Of a stretch of 64,000 nucleotides of DNA, positions 44,935 through 53,361 are shown piece by piece. The DNA is taken from positions 1 through 64,000 of the forward strand of contig CAKRDD010000015.1 in assembly GCA_934309345.1 (NCBI GenBank). The letters are read 5' to 3'. The position numbers and the translations under genes are program-made. How positions within the stretch are numbered: position 1 is the first letter of the stretch; each line of letters starts with the position of its first letter. The notes under the pieces are model-generated. The model worked only from the letters and a program-made list of their open reading frames with translations. It was not told the DNA's origin and did no database searches. The stretch comes from an uncultured Mediterraneibacter sp. GTDB taxonomy: Bacteria; Bacillota; Clostridia; Lachnospirales; Lachnospiraceae.

Positions 44935-44969
44935 TAGGAATGAGAAATTGATAAGTAATATCATTCCTA
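44935..44969 (+). other. 5' leader hairpin of the HPr-like gene
   Basis: Arms TAGGAATGA and TCATTCCTA with a 17-base loop, right at the predicted RNA 5' end. A 5' hairpin this close to the start commonly stabilises mRNA. Confidence 0.55.
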
Positions 44970-45025
44970 GATAAATTTAGGAAGTAAAATCAAAATAAAT
45001 TTTTAAAAAGAAAGGGGTATTTAGA

Positions 45026-45268
45026 ATGAAAGTTCAGAATATTACAGATGTTGAAGGATTTTTTAAGGTAGTAGATTCCTGTAAAGGAAGAGTAGAGTTA
45101 GTAACAGGTGAGGGAGACAGACTGAACCTGAAGTCCAAACTTTCCCAGTATGTATCCATGGCTAATATCTTCTCTAACGGAGAGATCCCAGAGCTGGAAG
45201 TTATCGCTTACGAGAAAGAAGATACAGATAAGCTGATCCAGTTCATGATGGATGGTGGAAATAAATAA
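45026..45268 (+). CDS. HPr-like protein without the active-site histidine
   Basis: 80 residues. The stretch RLNLKSKLSQYVSMANIF aligns with the HPr region around the regulatory serine (VNLKSIMGVMSLGI), and the tail KEDTDKLIQFMMDG matches the last HPr helix. The N-terminal part lacks the GIHARPA segment with the phospho-accepting His15, so it cannot carry PTS phosphate. It may be a Crh-like regulator, with Ser in LKSKL as a possible phosphosite (inference). A strong GAAAGGGG site and its own terminator suggest high expression. Confidence 0.72.
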   Translation: MKVQNITDVEGFFKVVDSCKGRVELVTGEGDRLNLKSKLSQYVSMANIFSNGEIPELEVIAYEKEDTDKLIQFMMDGGNK

Positions 45269-45307
45269 GATTTAACATTTAAAAATTTCCATAAAGAGTG
45301 TAAAATG

Positions 45308-45354
45308 AAGGGAAGGGATTCTGACCTGTGTATCAAGTCAGAACCTTCCCTTTT
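45308..45354 (+). terminator. Terminator after the HPr-like gene
   Basis: Stem AAGGGAAGG...GTCAG/CTGAC-type arms: AAGGGAAGG and CCTTCCCTT with an inner TTCTGAC/GTCAGAA, then TTTT. Confidence 0.85.
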
Positions 45355-45385
45355 CTTAGTTAAAATTTGATCATTGAGGTGAACT

Positions 45386-48300
45386 ATGAGTTTTGCACAT
45401 TTGCATGTCCATACAGAATTTAGTCTGCTGGATGGATCGAATAAGATAAAAGAATACGTGTCCAGGGTCAAAGAACTTGGGATGAACAGTGCAGCAATTA
45501 CAGATCACGGCGTTATGTATGGTGTGATCGACTTCTATCGGGAAGCAAAGAAGCAGGGAATCAATCCGATTCTCGGATGTGAGGTCTATGTGGCTCCCAA
45601 TTCCCGTTTTGATCGCGAGATTACAGGAGGCGAAGACAGATATTATCATCTTGTGCTCCTGGCAGAGAATGAGGAAGGATATGCGAATCTGACGAAGATC
45701 GTCTCGAAAGGATTTGTGGAAGGATATTATTATAAACCGCGAGTAGACAAGGAACTTCTGCGTAAATATCATAAAGGAATTATTGCTTTAAGTGCCTGCC
45801 TTGCAGGTGAGGTGGCAAGATTCCTGACGAAGGGATTATATGAAGAGGCGAAGAAGACAGCCTTAGAGTATCAGGAGATTTTTGGTGAAGGAAATTTCTT
45901 CCTGGAATTACAGGATCACGGCATACCGGAACAGGGACTTGTCAACCAACAGCTGATCAAGATGTCGGAAGAGACAGGAATTGAGCTGGTTGCTACGAAC
46001 GATATTCATTATACCTATGCAGAAGACGCGAAGCCGCATGATATTCTGCTTTGTATTCAGACTGGTAAGAAACTTGCAGATGAGAATCGTATGCGATATG
46101 ATGGCGGACAGTATTATGTGAAGTCAGAAGAAGAGATGCTACGTCTGTTCCCATATGCAAAACAGGCGTTGGAGAACACACAGAAGATTGCGGATCGTTG
46201 TCATGTCGAGATTGAATTTGGTGTAACAAAGCTTCCGAAATACGATGTGCCAGAAGGTTATACTTCCTGGGAGTATCTGCAGAAGCTTTGTTATGAGGGC
46301 TTGGAGAAACGCTATGGTGATCCTTCAAAAGAATTGAAAGATCGCTTGTCTTATGAATTGGAAACAATCCATCAGATGGGATATGTAGATTATTTCCTGA
46401 TCGTGTGGGATTTCATTAAATACGCGAAAGACCATGGGATTTCAGTAGGACCGGGACGTGGATCAGCCGCGGGAAGTATTGTATCCTACTGTCTTGAGAT
46501 CACGACGATCGATCCAATCCGCTATCAGCTGCTGTTCGAGCGTTTCCTGAATCCGGAACGTGTGTCCATGCCCGATATCGACGTTGATTTCTGTTATGAG
46601 AGACGTCAGGAGGTTATTGATTACGTTACAAGAAAATATGGAAAAGACTGTGTGGCACAGATTGTTACATTCGGTACGCTGGCGGCGCGAGGTGTGATCC
46701 GTGATGTCGGACGTGTAATGGATCTTCCATATGCTTATGTGGATTCTATTTCTAAAATGATTCCGCAGGAACTGGGAATCACGATTGATAAAGCTCTGAA
46801 AATGAATCCGGATCTGAAAAAGTTATATGATACGGATGAGACGGTGACAAATCTGATTGATATGGCGAAGCGCCTGGAAGGACTTCCAAGACACTGCTCC
46901 ATGCATGCAGCCGGTGTTGTGATCTGTCAGAAACCGGTTGATGAATATGTACCGCTTTCAAGGGCAGCGGACGGAACGATCACAACGCAGTTTATCATGA
47001 CGACACTTGAGGAACTTGGACTTCTGAAAATGGACTTCCTGGGACTTCGTACACTGACGGTAATTCAGAATGCAGTGCTGCTTGCAAGAAAAAAACAGCC
47101 GGAACTGAATATCAATCAGATCGATTACAATGATCAGAAGGTCCTGGATTATATTGGAACCGGTAAGACAGATGGTGTGTTCCAGCTTGAGAGTGCCGGA
47201 ATGAAAGGGTTCATGAAGGAACTGAAGCCGCATAATCTGGAAGATGTCATTGCCGGAATCTCGCTGTATCGTCCAGGTCCGATGGATTTCATTCCGCAGT
47301 ACATCCGAGGAAAGAATGACAGTTCTTCCATCACATATGATTGTCCACAGTTAGAGCCGATCCTTGCACCGACTTATGGATGTATTGTCTATCAGGAGCA
47401 GGTTATGCAGATCGTGCGTGATCTTGCCGGATATTCACTTGGACGAAGCGACCTTCTGCGCCGTGCGATGTCAAAGAAAAAGGCCGCGGTCATGGAGAAA
47501 GAGCGAAAGATCTTTATTTACGGTGATGAGGAGACCGGCGTACCTGGCTGTATAAAGAATGGAATTGATGAGCAGACTGCGAATAAGATTTATGATGAGA
47601 TGATCGATTTCGCAAAATATGCGTTCAATAAGTCTCATGCAGCTGCATATGCAGTGGTTTCTTATCAGACTGCATGGCTGAAATATTATTTCCCTGTAGA
47701 ATATATGGCAGCGCTTATGACATCAGTCATTGATAATCCGTCAAAGGTATCTGAGTATATTTACGCATGTCGTCAGATGAATATTAAGATCCTGCCACCG
47801 GACATTAACAAAGGAGAAGCAAATTTCTCTGTAGACGGCGGGGATATCCGTTATGGACTTGCCGCGATCAAGAGCATCGGAAGACCGGTGATCAAGGCAA
47901 TCGTGGAAGACAGAGAAGAACTTGGATTATTCCAGAATCTGGAAGACTTTATTACACGTCTTTCAGCAAAAAATGTATTGAATAAGCGCACGATTGAAAA
48001 CCTGATCAAGGCGGGGGCATTGGATACGCTTGGCGGAACAAGAAAGCAGTTCATGAGTATCTATGTACAGATTGTAGATCATGTAACTCAGGAGAAAAAG
48101 AACTCGATGGTTGGGCAGATGACGTTGTTTGATCTGGTGAGCGAAGATCAGAAAGAAGAGTTTCAGATCAGGATGCCTGATGTGGGAGAATACTCCAAAG
48201 AAACACTTCTCGCATTTGAAAAAGAAGTGCTTGGAATTTATGTCAGTGGACATCCGCTTGAGGCGTATGAGGAGAAGTGGAAGAAATCCATTTCTGCGAC

Positions 48301-48859
48301 AACGGCAGACTTTCAGCTGGATGAAGAGACCGGTCATACAAAAGTGCATGATGGGGCAAAAGAAATCATTGGCGGAATGATCACGGAGAAGACAATAAAG
48401 CATACAAAGACAAATCAGATGATGGCATTTATCACGGTAGAAGACCTTCTGGGAACAGTAGAAGTTGTTGTATTTCCAAGAGATTATGAAAAGAACAGAG
48501 ACTATCTGGAAGTAGACAGTAAGGTATTTGTCCGTGGAAGAGTTTCAGAAGAAGACGATAAGCCGAGTAAGATGATCTGTGAGAAAATTATCCCATTTGA
48601 ACGGACGAAAAAGGAATTGTGGATTCAGTTTCCTGATAAGGCGACATTTCTGGATGAGGAACAGATTGTCTATGGATATCTGGCAGATTCAGACGGAGAT
48701 GATGAAGTTATAATTTACTGTGCGAAGGAACATGCGGTGAAAAAACTGCCGAAAAACAGGAATATCGGTATAAATGAACAAATTTTAAGCAGATTGATGA
48801 ATCATTTTGGAGAGAAGAGAATAAAAGTAGTTGAAAAACCTATTGAAAACATATTCTAA
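45386..48859 (+). CDS. dnaE: DNA polymerase III alpha subunit, DnaE type
   Basis: 1157 residues. N-terminal PHP domain (FAHLHVHTEFSLLDG, AITDHGVMYG) with metal ligands largely kept, then the C-family polymerase core with catalytic PDIDVDF (Asp397 and Asp399) and a third Asp near 549 in KMDFLGLRT. A helix-hairpin-helix region and an OB-fold (about 985-1080) follow. It extends primers in lagging-strand synthesis alongside PolC in Firmicutes. GAGGTG precedes the ATG. Confidence 0.97.
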   Translation: MSFAHLHVHTEFSLLDGSNKIKEYVSRVKELGMNSAAITDHGVMYGVIDFYREAKKQGINPILGCEVYVAPNSRFDREITGGEDRYYHLVLLAENEEGYANLTKIVSKGFVEGYYYKPRVDKELLRKYHKGIIALSACLAGEVARFLTKGLYEEAKKTALEYQEIFGEGNFFLELQDHGIPEQGLVNQQLIKMSEETGIELVATNDIHYTYAEDAKPHDILLCIQTGKKLADENRMRYDGGQYYVKSEEEMLRLFPYAKQALENTQKIADRCHVEIEFGVTKLPKYDVPEGYTSWEYLQKLCYEGLEKRYGDPSKELKDRLSYELETIHQMGYVDYFLIVWDFIKYAKDHGISVGPGRGSAAGSIVSYCLEITTIDPIRYQLLFERFLNPERVSMPDIDVDFCYERRQEVIDYVTRKYGKDCVAQIVTFGTLAARGVIRDVGRVMDLPYAYVDSISKMIPQELGITIDKALKMNPDLKKLYDTDETVTNLIDMAKRLEGLPRHCSMHAAGVVICQKPVDEYVPLSRAADGTITTQFIMTTLEELGLLKMDFLGLRTLTVIQNAVLLARKKQPELNINQIDYNDQKVLDYIGTGKTDGVFQLESAGMKGFMKELKPHNLEDVIAGISLYRPGPMDFIPQYIRGKNDSSSITYDCPQLEPILAPTYGCIVYQEQVMQIVRDLAGYSLGRSDLLRRAMSKKKAAVMEKERKIFIYGDEETGVPGCIKNGIDEQTANKIYDEMIDFAKYAFNKSHAAAYAVVSYQTAWLKYYFPVEYMAALMTSVIDNPSKVSEYIYACRQMNIKILPPDINKGEANFSVDGGDIRYGLAAIKSIGRPVIKAIVEDREELGLFQNLEDFITRLSAKNVLNKRTIENLIKAGALDTLGGTRKQFMSIYVQIVDHVTQEKKNSMVGQMTLFDLVSEDQKEEFQIRMPDVGEYSKETLLAFEKEVLGIYVSGHPLEAYEEKWKKSISATTADFQLDEETGHTKVHDGAKEIIGGMITEKTIKHTKTNQMMAFITVEDLLGTVEVVVFPRDYEKNRDYLEVDSKVFVRGRVSEEDDKPSKMICEKIIPFERTKKELWIQFPDKATFLDEEQIVYGYLADSDGDDEVIIYCAKEHAVKKLPKNRNIGINEQILSRLMNHFGEKRIKVVEKPIENIF

Positions 48860-48950
48860 ATAAGGTAGAATATTGGCGGAGTTGATAAAAAATTGACAAT
48901 GATTGGTTTTGGCAGTAATCAGACATTTCAGAGAAAGGGTGGACTAAAAC

Positions 48951-49970
48951 ATGGCAGAAAATAAAACAGTCGACAAAGAAAAATATCTTGATGAAATTGA
49001 AGACAGCATCCGTACAATCGGTGTCCTGACAAGTGGAGGAGATGCTCCGGGAATGAACGCAGCAATCCGTGCGGTAGTAAGACGTGCACTTGCAAAAGGA
49101 CTTAAGGTTCGCGGAATCCGCAGAGGTTATCATGGACTTCTGAAAGAAGAGATCATTGATATGTCAGCACGTGATGTGTCTGATATCATTGAGCGTGGAG
49201 GTACAGTTCTCCAGACAGCCCGTTGTAAGACAATGCGTACAGAAGAAGGTCAGCAGAAGGCAGCTGCGATCTGCAAGAAGTACGGAATCGACGGACTGGT
49301 AGTAATCGGTGGAGACGGATCTTTCGCAGGAGCTCAGAAGCTGGCAAACCTTGGTGTAAATACAATCGGTATTCCAGGAACAATCGACCTTGATATCGCA
49401 TGTACAGATTACACGATCGGATTTGATACAGCTGTTAATACAGCAATGGAAGCAATCGATAAGGTTCGTGATACATCTACATCTCATGAAAGATGCAGTG
49501 TCATCGAGGTTATGGGACGTGATGCAGGATATCTTGCACTGTGGTGTGGTATCGCCAATGGAGCAGAGAAGATTCTCATGCCAGAGGAAAAGGATTATGA
49601 TGAGAAAGCACTGATCGAAGATATCCTTGAGAACAAGAAACGTGGTAAGAAGAACTACATCATTATCAATGCAGAAGGTGTTGGAGATTCTATCAATATG
49701 GCAAAGAGAATCGAGGATGCTACAGGAATTGAGACAAGAGCAACAATTCTTGGACACATGCAGCGTGGTGGAAGCCCGACATGTAAGGACAGAGTATATG
49801 CTTCTACAATGGGAGCTATGGCAGTTGACCTTCTTTGCCAGGGAAAGACAAACCGTGTTGTAGGATACAAGAACGGACAGTTTACTGATTTTGACATTGA
49901 AGAAGCACTTGCTATGAAGAAGACAATTCCGGCATATCAGTACGATGTAGCGAAGACTCTTGCTCTGTAA
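48951..49970 (+). CDS. pfkA: 6-Phosphofructokinase
   Basis: 339 residues with an extra charged N-terminus of about 19 residues ahead of IGVLTSGGDAPGMNAAIR. GGDGSFAGAQ binds the nucleotide phosphate and PGTIDLD holds the catalytic Asp; Gly ahead of TID indicates an ATP-type rather than PPi-type enzyme. The usual PGTIDND has Leu here in place of Asn. EVMGRDAGYLAL and GHMQRGGSP bind fructose-6-phosphate. It catalyses the committed step of glycolysis. It follows dnaE by about 90 bases. Confidence 0.95.
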   Translation: MAENKTVDKEKYLDEIEDSIRTIGVLTSGGDAPGMNAAIRAVVRRALAKGLKVRGIRRGYHGLLKEEIIDMSARDVSDIIERGGTVLQTARCKTMRTEEGQQKAAAICKKYGIDGLVVIGGDGSFAGAQKLANLGVNTIGIPGTIDLDIACTDYTIGFDTAVNTAMEAIDKVRDTSTSHERCSVIEVMGRDAGYLALWCGIANGAEKILMPEEKDYDEKALIEDILENKKRGKKNYIIINAEGVGDSINMAKRIEDATGIETRATILGHMQRGGSPTCKDRVYASTMGAMAVDLLCQGKTNRVVGYKNGQFTDFDIEEALAMKKTIPAYQYDVAKTLAL

Positions 49971-50057
49971 AAATGTGAAATAGCATTGCAAATATTTCTT
50001 TGAGTTATTATAATAGAATAGCAATGGTTACCAGATGACTGGTAATGAAATATAACA

Positions 50058-50097
50058 TTCAGCCATGCAGCCTTTGTAAGAAGGTTACATGGCTGAA
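50058..50097 (+). terminator. Stem-loop after pfkA
   Basis: Ten-base perfect arms TTCAGCCATG and CATGGCTGAA with an inner CCTT/AAGG pair. The following sequence is only mildly T-rich, so termination may be partial. Confidence 0.6.
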
Positions 50098-50153
50098 TTG
50101 TGTATCTGCGATAAGATAAAAATAACTGGTAAGGATAGATTAAGGGGAGAACT

Positions 50154-50984
50154 TTGACGGACATGAAGAATAAAAAGATGGCACCGATCGGTGTGTTTGA
50201 TTCAGGAGTCGGAGGACTGACAGTAGCGAGGGAGATATCAAGACAGCTGCCGTATGAGAATATTGTTTACTTTGGGGATACGGCGCGTGTTCCATACGGT
50301 AGTAAATCACAAAACACGATCATTCGTTTTTCAGAACAGATTATTCGTTTCCTGAGGACGAAGCAGGTGAAAGCAATTGTGATCGCATGTAATACGGCGA
50401 GTGCGCTTGCATTGGATGCAGTGAAGGATGAGTTTGACCTTCCGATCATCGGAGTAGTCATTCCGGGAGCGAGAGCGGCGGTAGAAGCGACAACGAATGG
50501 AAAAGTCGGTGTGGTAGGTACTGAAGCGACGGTGCAGAGCGGAATGTATACGAAAGTGATCCAGCAGATGAATCCGGCGATCGAAGTGATCGAGAAAGCC
50601 TGTCCTCTTTTCGTACCGTTAGTGGAAGAGGGGTTCAAAGAACATATTGTGACAAGAGAGATTATTGAGTATTATCTCGAATCCATGCGCGATACAGATA
50701 TTGATGCAATGATTCTAGGCTGTACACATTATCCGCTTCTCAGATCCAAGATCAGAGAATATATGGGGGATAAGATTCAGATTGTGAATCCCGCATATGA
50801 GACAGCAATGGATCTGAAACGGCTTCTGGAAGAAAAAGAGATGGCAAATGATGAGACGACAGAACACCATAGTGAGTATTCTTTCTATGTCAGTGATGCG
50901 GCTGAGAAGTTCAGGAAGTTTGCGAATACTGTAATGCCATTTGATGTTCCGACAACGAATGTAGTAAATATTGAAGAGTATTAA
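50154..50984 (+). CDS. murI: Glutamate racemase
   Basis: 276 residues if TTG 50154 is used (GGGGAG four bases ahead); ATG 50163 would have 13 bases of spacing, so the start is uncertain by three codons. Family motifs: IGVFDSGVGGLTV, YFGDTARVPYG, ACNTASALAL (first catalytic Cys) and LGCTHYPLL (second). It makes D-glutamate for peptidoglycan. Confidence 0.95.
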   Translation: MTDMKNKKMAPIGVFDSGVGGLTVAREISRQLPYENIVYFGDTARVPYGSKSQNTIIRFSEQIIRFLRTKQVKAIVIACNTASALALDAVKDEFDLPIIGVVIPGARAAVEATTNGKVGVVGTEATVQSGMYTKVIQQMNPAIEVIEKACPLFVPLVEEGFKEHIVTREIIEYYLESMRDTDIDAMILGCTHYPLLRSKIREYMGDKIQIVNPAYETAMDLKRLLEEKEMANDETTEHHSEYSFYVSDAAEKFRKFANTVMPFDVPTTNVVNIEEY

Positions 50985-50996
50985 TTAGTAATTCTG

Positions 50997-51070
50997 AATC
51001 AGGAAAGTTATTTCGTGCTTGCACGTTGGTTGCGGAAAGACTGACGGAACGAAATCTTCCTGATTCTTTT
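50997..51070 (+). terminator. Long hairpin terminator after murI
   Basis: Outer arms AATCAGGAA and TTCCTGATT with inner ATTTCGT/ACGAAAT, then CTTTT. The middle contains a further GTGC/GCAC hairpin. Confidence 0.75.
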
Positions 51071-51087
51071 CTATGGAGAAAGAATCT

Positions 51088-51564
51088 ATGACAAAAGATG
51101 TATTGGTAAGTATTTCCGGAATGCATGAAGAGATTGTGGCGGTCACTCCGGATGTAGAGGAAGATGAGAACGAGGCAATCGAAGTTGTGACACCGGCAAC
51201 GTATTATTTGAAGAATGGAAAACATTATATTGTCTATGAGGAAGTTGTAGAAGGAACTTCCGGAGTGATCAAGAACAGAATTAAGATTAATGGAGATGAA
51301 TGTGTAGAGATCGTGAAAAGTGGTCTTTCAAATTCTCATATGATCTTTGAGAAAAATAAAAAGAATCAGACATTTTATAAGACACCTTATGGACAGATGC
51401 TGATCGGAGTGAATACGAGATGCCTTCAGGTTGACTTTGAAGAAGATAAGATAGCAGTTCAGATCGATTATGAACTGGACGTAAATCATGAACCGATGGC
51501 AGACTGTAAGATACGGATGAATATTGTTTCCAAGGACAGTGGAAAGTTTTCGGTGCTTAGTTAA
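51088..51564 (+). CDS. DUF1934 beta-barrel protein (YwiB-like)
   Basis: 158 residues from ATG 51088 (GGAG nine bases upstream; the ATG at 51073 sits before that site). The opening KDVLVSISGMHEE and the centre YIVYEEVVEGTSGVIKNRIKI match DUF1934, a calycin-like beta-barrel family of unknown function often found near cell-wall or arginyl-tRNA synthetase genes. No signal peptide or catalytic motif seen. Confidence 0.85.
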   Translation: MTKDVLVSISGMHEEIVAVTPDVEEDENEAIEVVTPATYYLKNGKHYIVYEEVVEGTSGVIKNRIKINGDECVEIVKSGLSNSHMIFEKNKKNQTFYKTPYGQMLIGVNTRCLQVDFEEDKIAVQIDYELDVNHEPMADCKIRMNIVSKDSGKFSVLS

Positions 51565-51568
51565 GCTA

Positions 51569-51590
51569 CAAGAACGCCGATGCATTCTTG
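51569..51590. repeat. Dispersed hairpin repeat, copy 1
   Basis: Inverted arms CAAGAACGCC and TGCATTCTTG around GA, five bases past the DUF1934 stop. It is a near copy (two substitutions) of the hairpin at 59885-59906, so it is probably a REP-like intergenic repeat. Confidence 0.6.
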
Positions 51591-51635
51591 AATAAGCAGG
51601 CGGGAAAATGAAGAAGATAAGAATGAGAGGACAAG

Positions 51636-53036
51636 ATGATGGTGATAACACTGATCGAGAAAATATATTCGTTTTTATGGGGCGATCTGTTCCAGATACC
51701 GCTTCCAGGCGGCGGAAGTGTGGGAATATCACTTCTGATTATTCTGTTGATTCCAACAGGAATTTATTTCACAATCCGTACAAGATTTCTTCCGATCCGT
51801 CTTTTTCCGGAGATGGTAAGATCGTTGAACAGTAAGAAGGGAAAAGAGGATGGGCTGTCTAATTTTCAGACGCTGATCGTATCAACAGCAACCCGCGTGG
51901 GAATGGGGAATCTGGTAGGTGTTGTTGCAGCTATCTCAGCCGGCGGAGCAGGAGCAGTGTTCTGGATGTGGATCACGGCACTGATCGGTTCCTCCACAGC
52001 ATTTGTTGAGGCGACACTTGCACAGCTTCATAAAGAAAAAGATCCGTTGTATGGAGGATACCGCGGAGGTCCGGCATATTATATCCATCACTACATGGAA
52101 GAACATCAGGGAAAGAAAAAGAGATATTCAGTGATCGCGGTGTTGTTTGCAATTTCAGGATTGATTTGCTGGTGTGGCATCAGCCAGGTGATCAGTAATT
52201 CAGTGACGTCTTCATTTGAAAATGCATTTTCTATTCCGCCGATTTATACAACTGTGATTTTGGTGGTTCTGGCAGCAGTGATCGTGCTTCGAAAGAATGC
52301 AACAGTAAAGGTTCTGGATGTTGTTGTTCCGGTTATGGCTGTGTGTTATTTCCTGATTACTGTATTTTTGATTCTTACGAATCTGTCCAGTATACCGGGT
52401 GTGTTTTCACGTATCTTTGAGGAAGCATTTGGAATCCGTCAGGTGGCAGCAGGTGGTTTTGGAGCTGTTTTGATGAACGGAGTGAAGAGAGGATTGTTCT
52501 CAAATGAAGCTGGTTCAGGATCTGCTCCATGTGCAGCGGCTGCGGCAGAGTGTGATCTCCCGGTAAAGGCGGGACTTGTTCAGGCATTGGGCGTATTTAT
52601 CGACACAATTGTAATCTGCAGCTGTACAGCGATGATCATGTTGCTTGTTCCACAGGATCAGATCGAGGGACTTACAGGAATGGAACTGCTTCAGACAGCG
52701 ATGAGATATCATCTTGGAGAAGCAGGGGTGATTTTTATCGCAGTGATGCTGTTCCTGTTCAGTTTTTCTACATTTCTTGGAATTCTGTTTTATGCAAGAA
52801 GTAATGTGGCTTATCTGTTTGGAGACAATTGGGCATCCCAGACAGCATATAAAGTGCTCGCACTTGTGATGTTATTCATCGGAGGAATCGCAGCGTACAC
52901 ATTTGTATGGGATCTGGGCGATGTCGGGATCGGGCTGATGACGGTATTCAATACAGTGATCCTGTATCTGATGGGTGGCCAGGCGTTGGATGAGCTGAAA
53001 AAATATGAGGCAGTGAGAAAAAATAAAAAAATGTAA
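51636..53036 (+). CDS. Alanine/glycine:cation symporter (AGCS family)
   Basis: 466 residues with about eleven transmembrane helices. The AGCS signature GMGNLVGVVAAISAGGAGAVFWMW is at about 88-111 (quoted in part: GMGNLVGV, GAGAVFWMW), with SNEAGSGSAP later. It imports alanine or glycine with sodium or protons. AGAGGA precedes the first of two tandem ATG codons. Single-gene unit with its own terminator. Confidence 0.92.
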   Translation: MMVITLIEKIYSFLWGDLFQIPLPGGGSVGISLLIILLIPTGIYFTIRTRFLPIRLFPEMVRSLNSKKGKEDGLSNFQTLIVSTATRVGMGNLVGVVAAISAGGAGAVFWMWITALIGSSTAFVEATLAQLHKEKDPLYGGYRGGPAYYIHHYMEEHQGKKKRYSVIAVLFAISGLICWCGISQVISNSVTSSFENAFSIPPIYTTVILVVLAAVIVLRKNATVKVLDVVVPVMAVCYFLITVFLILTNLSSIPGVFSRIFEEAFGIRQVAAGGFGAVLMNGVKRGLFSNEAGSGSAPCAAAAAECDLPVKAGLVQALGVFIDTIVICSCTAMIMLLVPQDQIEGLTGMELLQTAMRYHLGEAGVIFIAVMLFLFSFSTFLGILFYARSNVAYLFGDNWASQTAYKVLALVMLFIGGIAAYTFVWDLGDVGIGLMTVFNTVILYLMGGQALDELKKYEAVRKNKKM

Positions 53037-53049
53037 AGCTTATTAAGAG

Positions 53050-53108
53050 AGTGAAGGGCTTCTCTCCATAGTTTATCTTGGAGAAAGGTCTTTCACTTAT
53101 TTTTTTGC
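53050..53108 (+). terminator. Terminator after the AGCS gene
   Basis: Long stem AGTGAAGG...TCTCTCCA paired with TGGAGAAAGG...TTTCACT, then ATTTTTTTG. Confidence 0.85.
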
Positions 53109-53181
53109 TTTTATTTCAGAGGGAAACAAAAAAACAAACAAAGAAAGCAAATAATAGCAGAGCTCTATGAAATTTGAAAAA

Positions 53182-53220
53182 TGGCGGATATCCGCCACCT
53201 GTATTGGGGAAAATGGCGGA
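53182..53220. promoter_or_regulatory. Palindromic operator candidate ahead of the giant surface-protein gene
   Basis: Perfect 16-base palindrome TGGCGGATATCCGCCA at 53182-53197, and a direct half-site AAAATGGCGGA at 53210-53220, 32 bp (three turns) after the first. It lies 140-180 bp upstream of the gene; TATAAT at 53253-53258 may be its -10. The rest of the 325-bp gap shows nothing else. Confidence 0.6.
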
Positions 53221-53361
53221 CTTCTCTTATATATTTAAAATCTGTTTTAAACTATAATCATTTCATAATTGGCTCAGTTATGAACAGATATGACTACTTC
53301 TTTGAAATGAATGTGAGAGGCGTTCATGAATGAAAGCTGAGAATAGAAGGATGGGAGGTTT

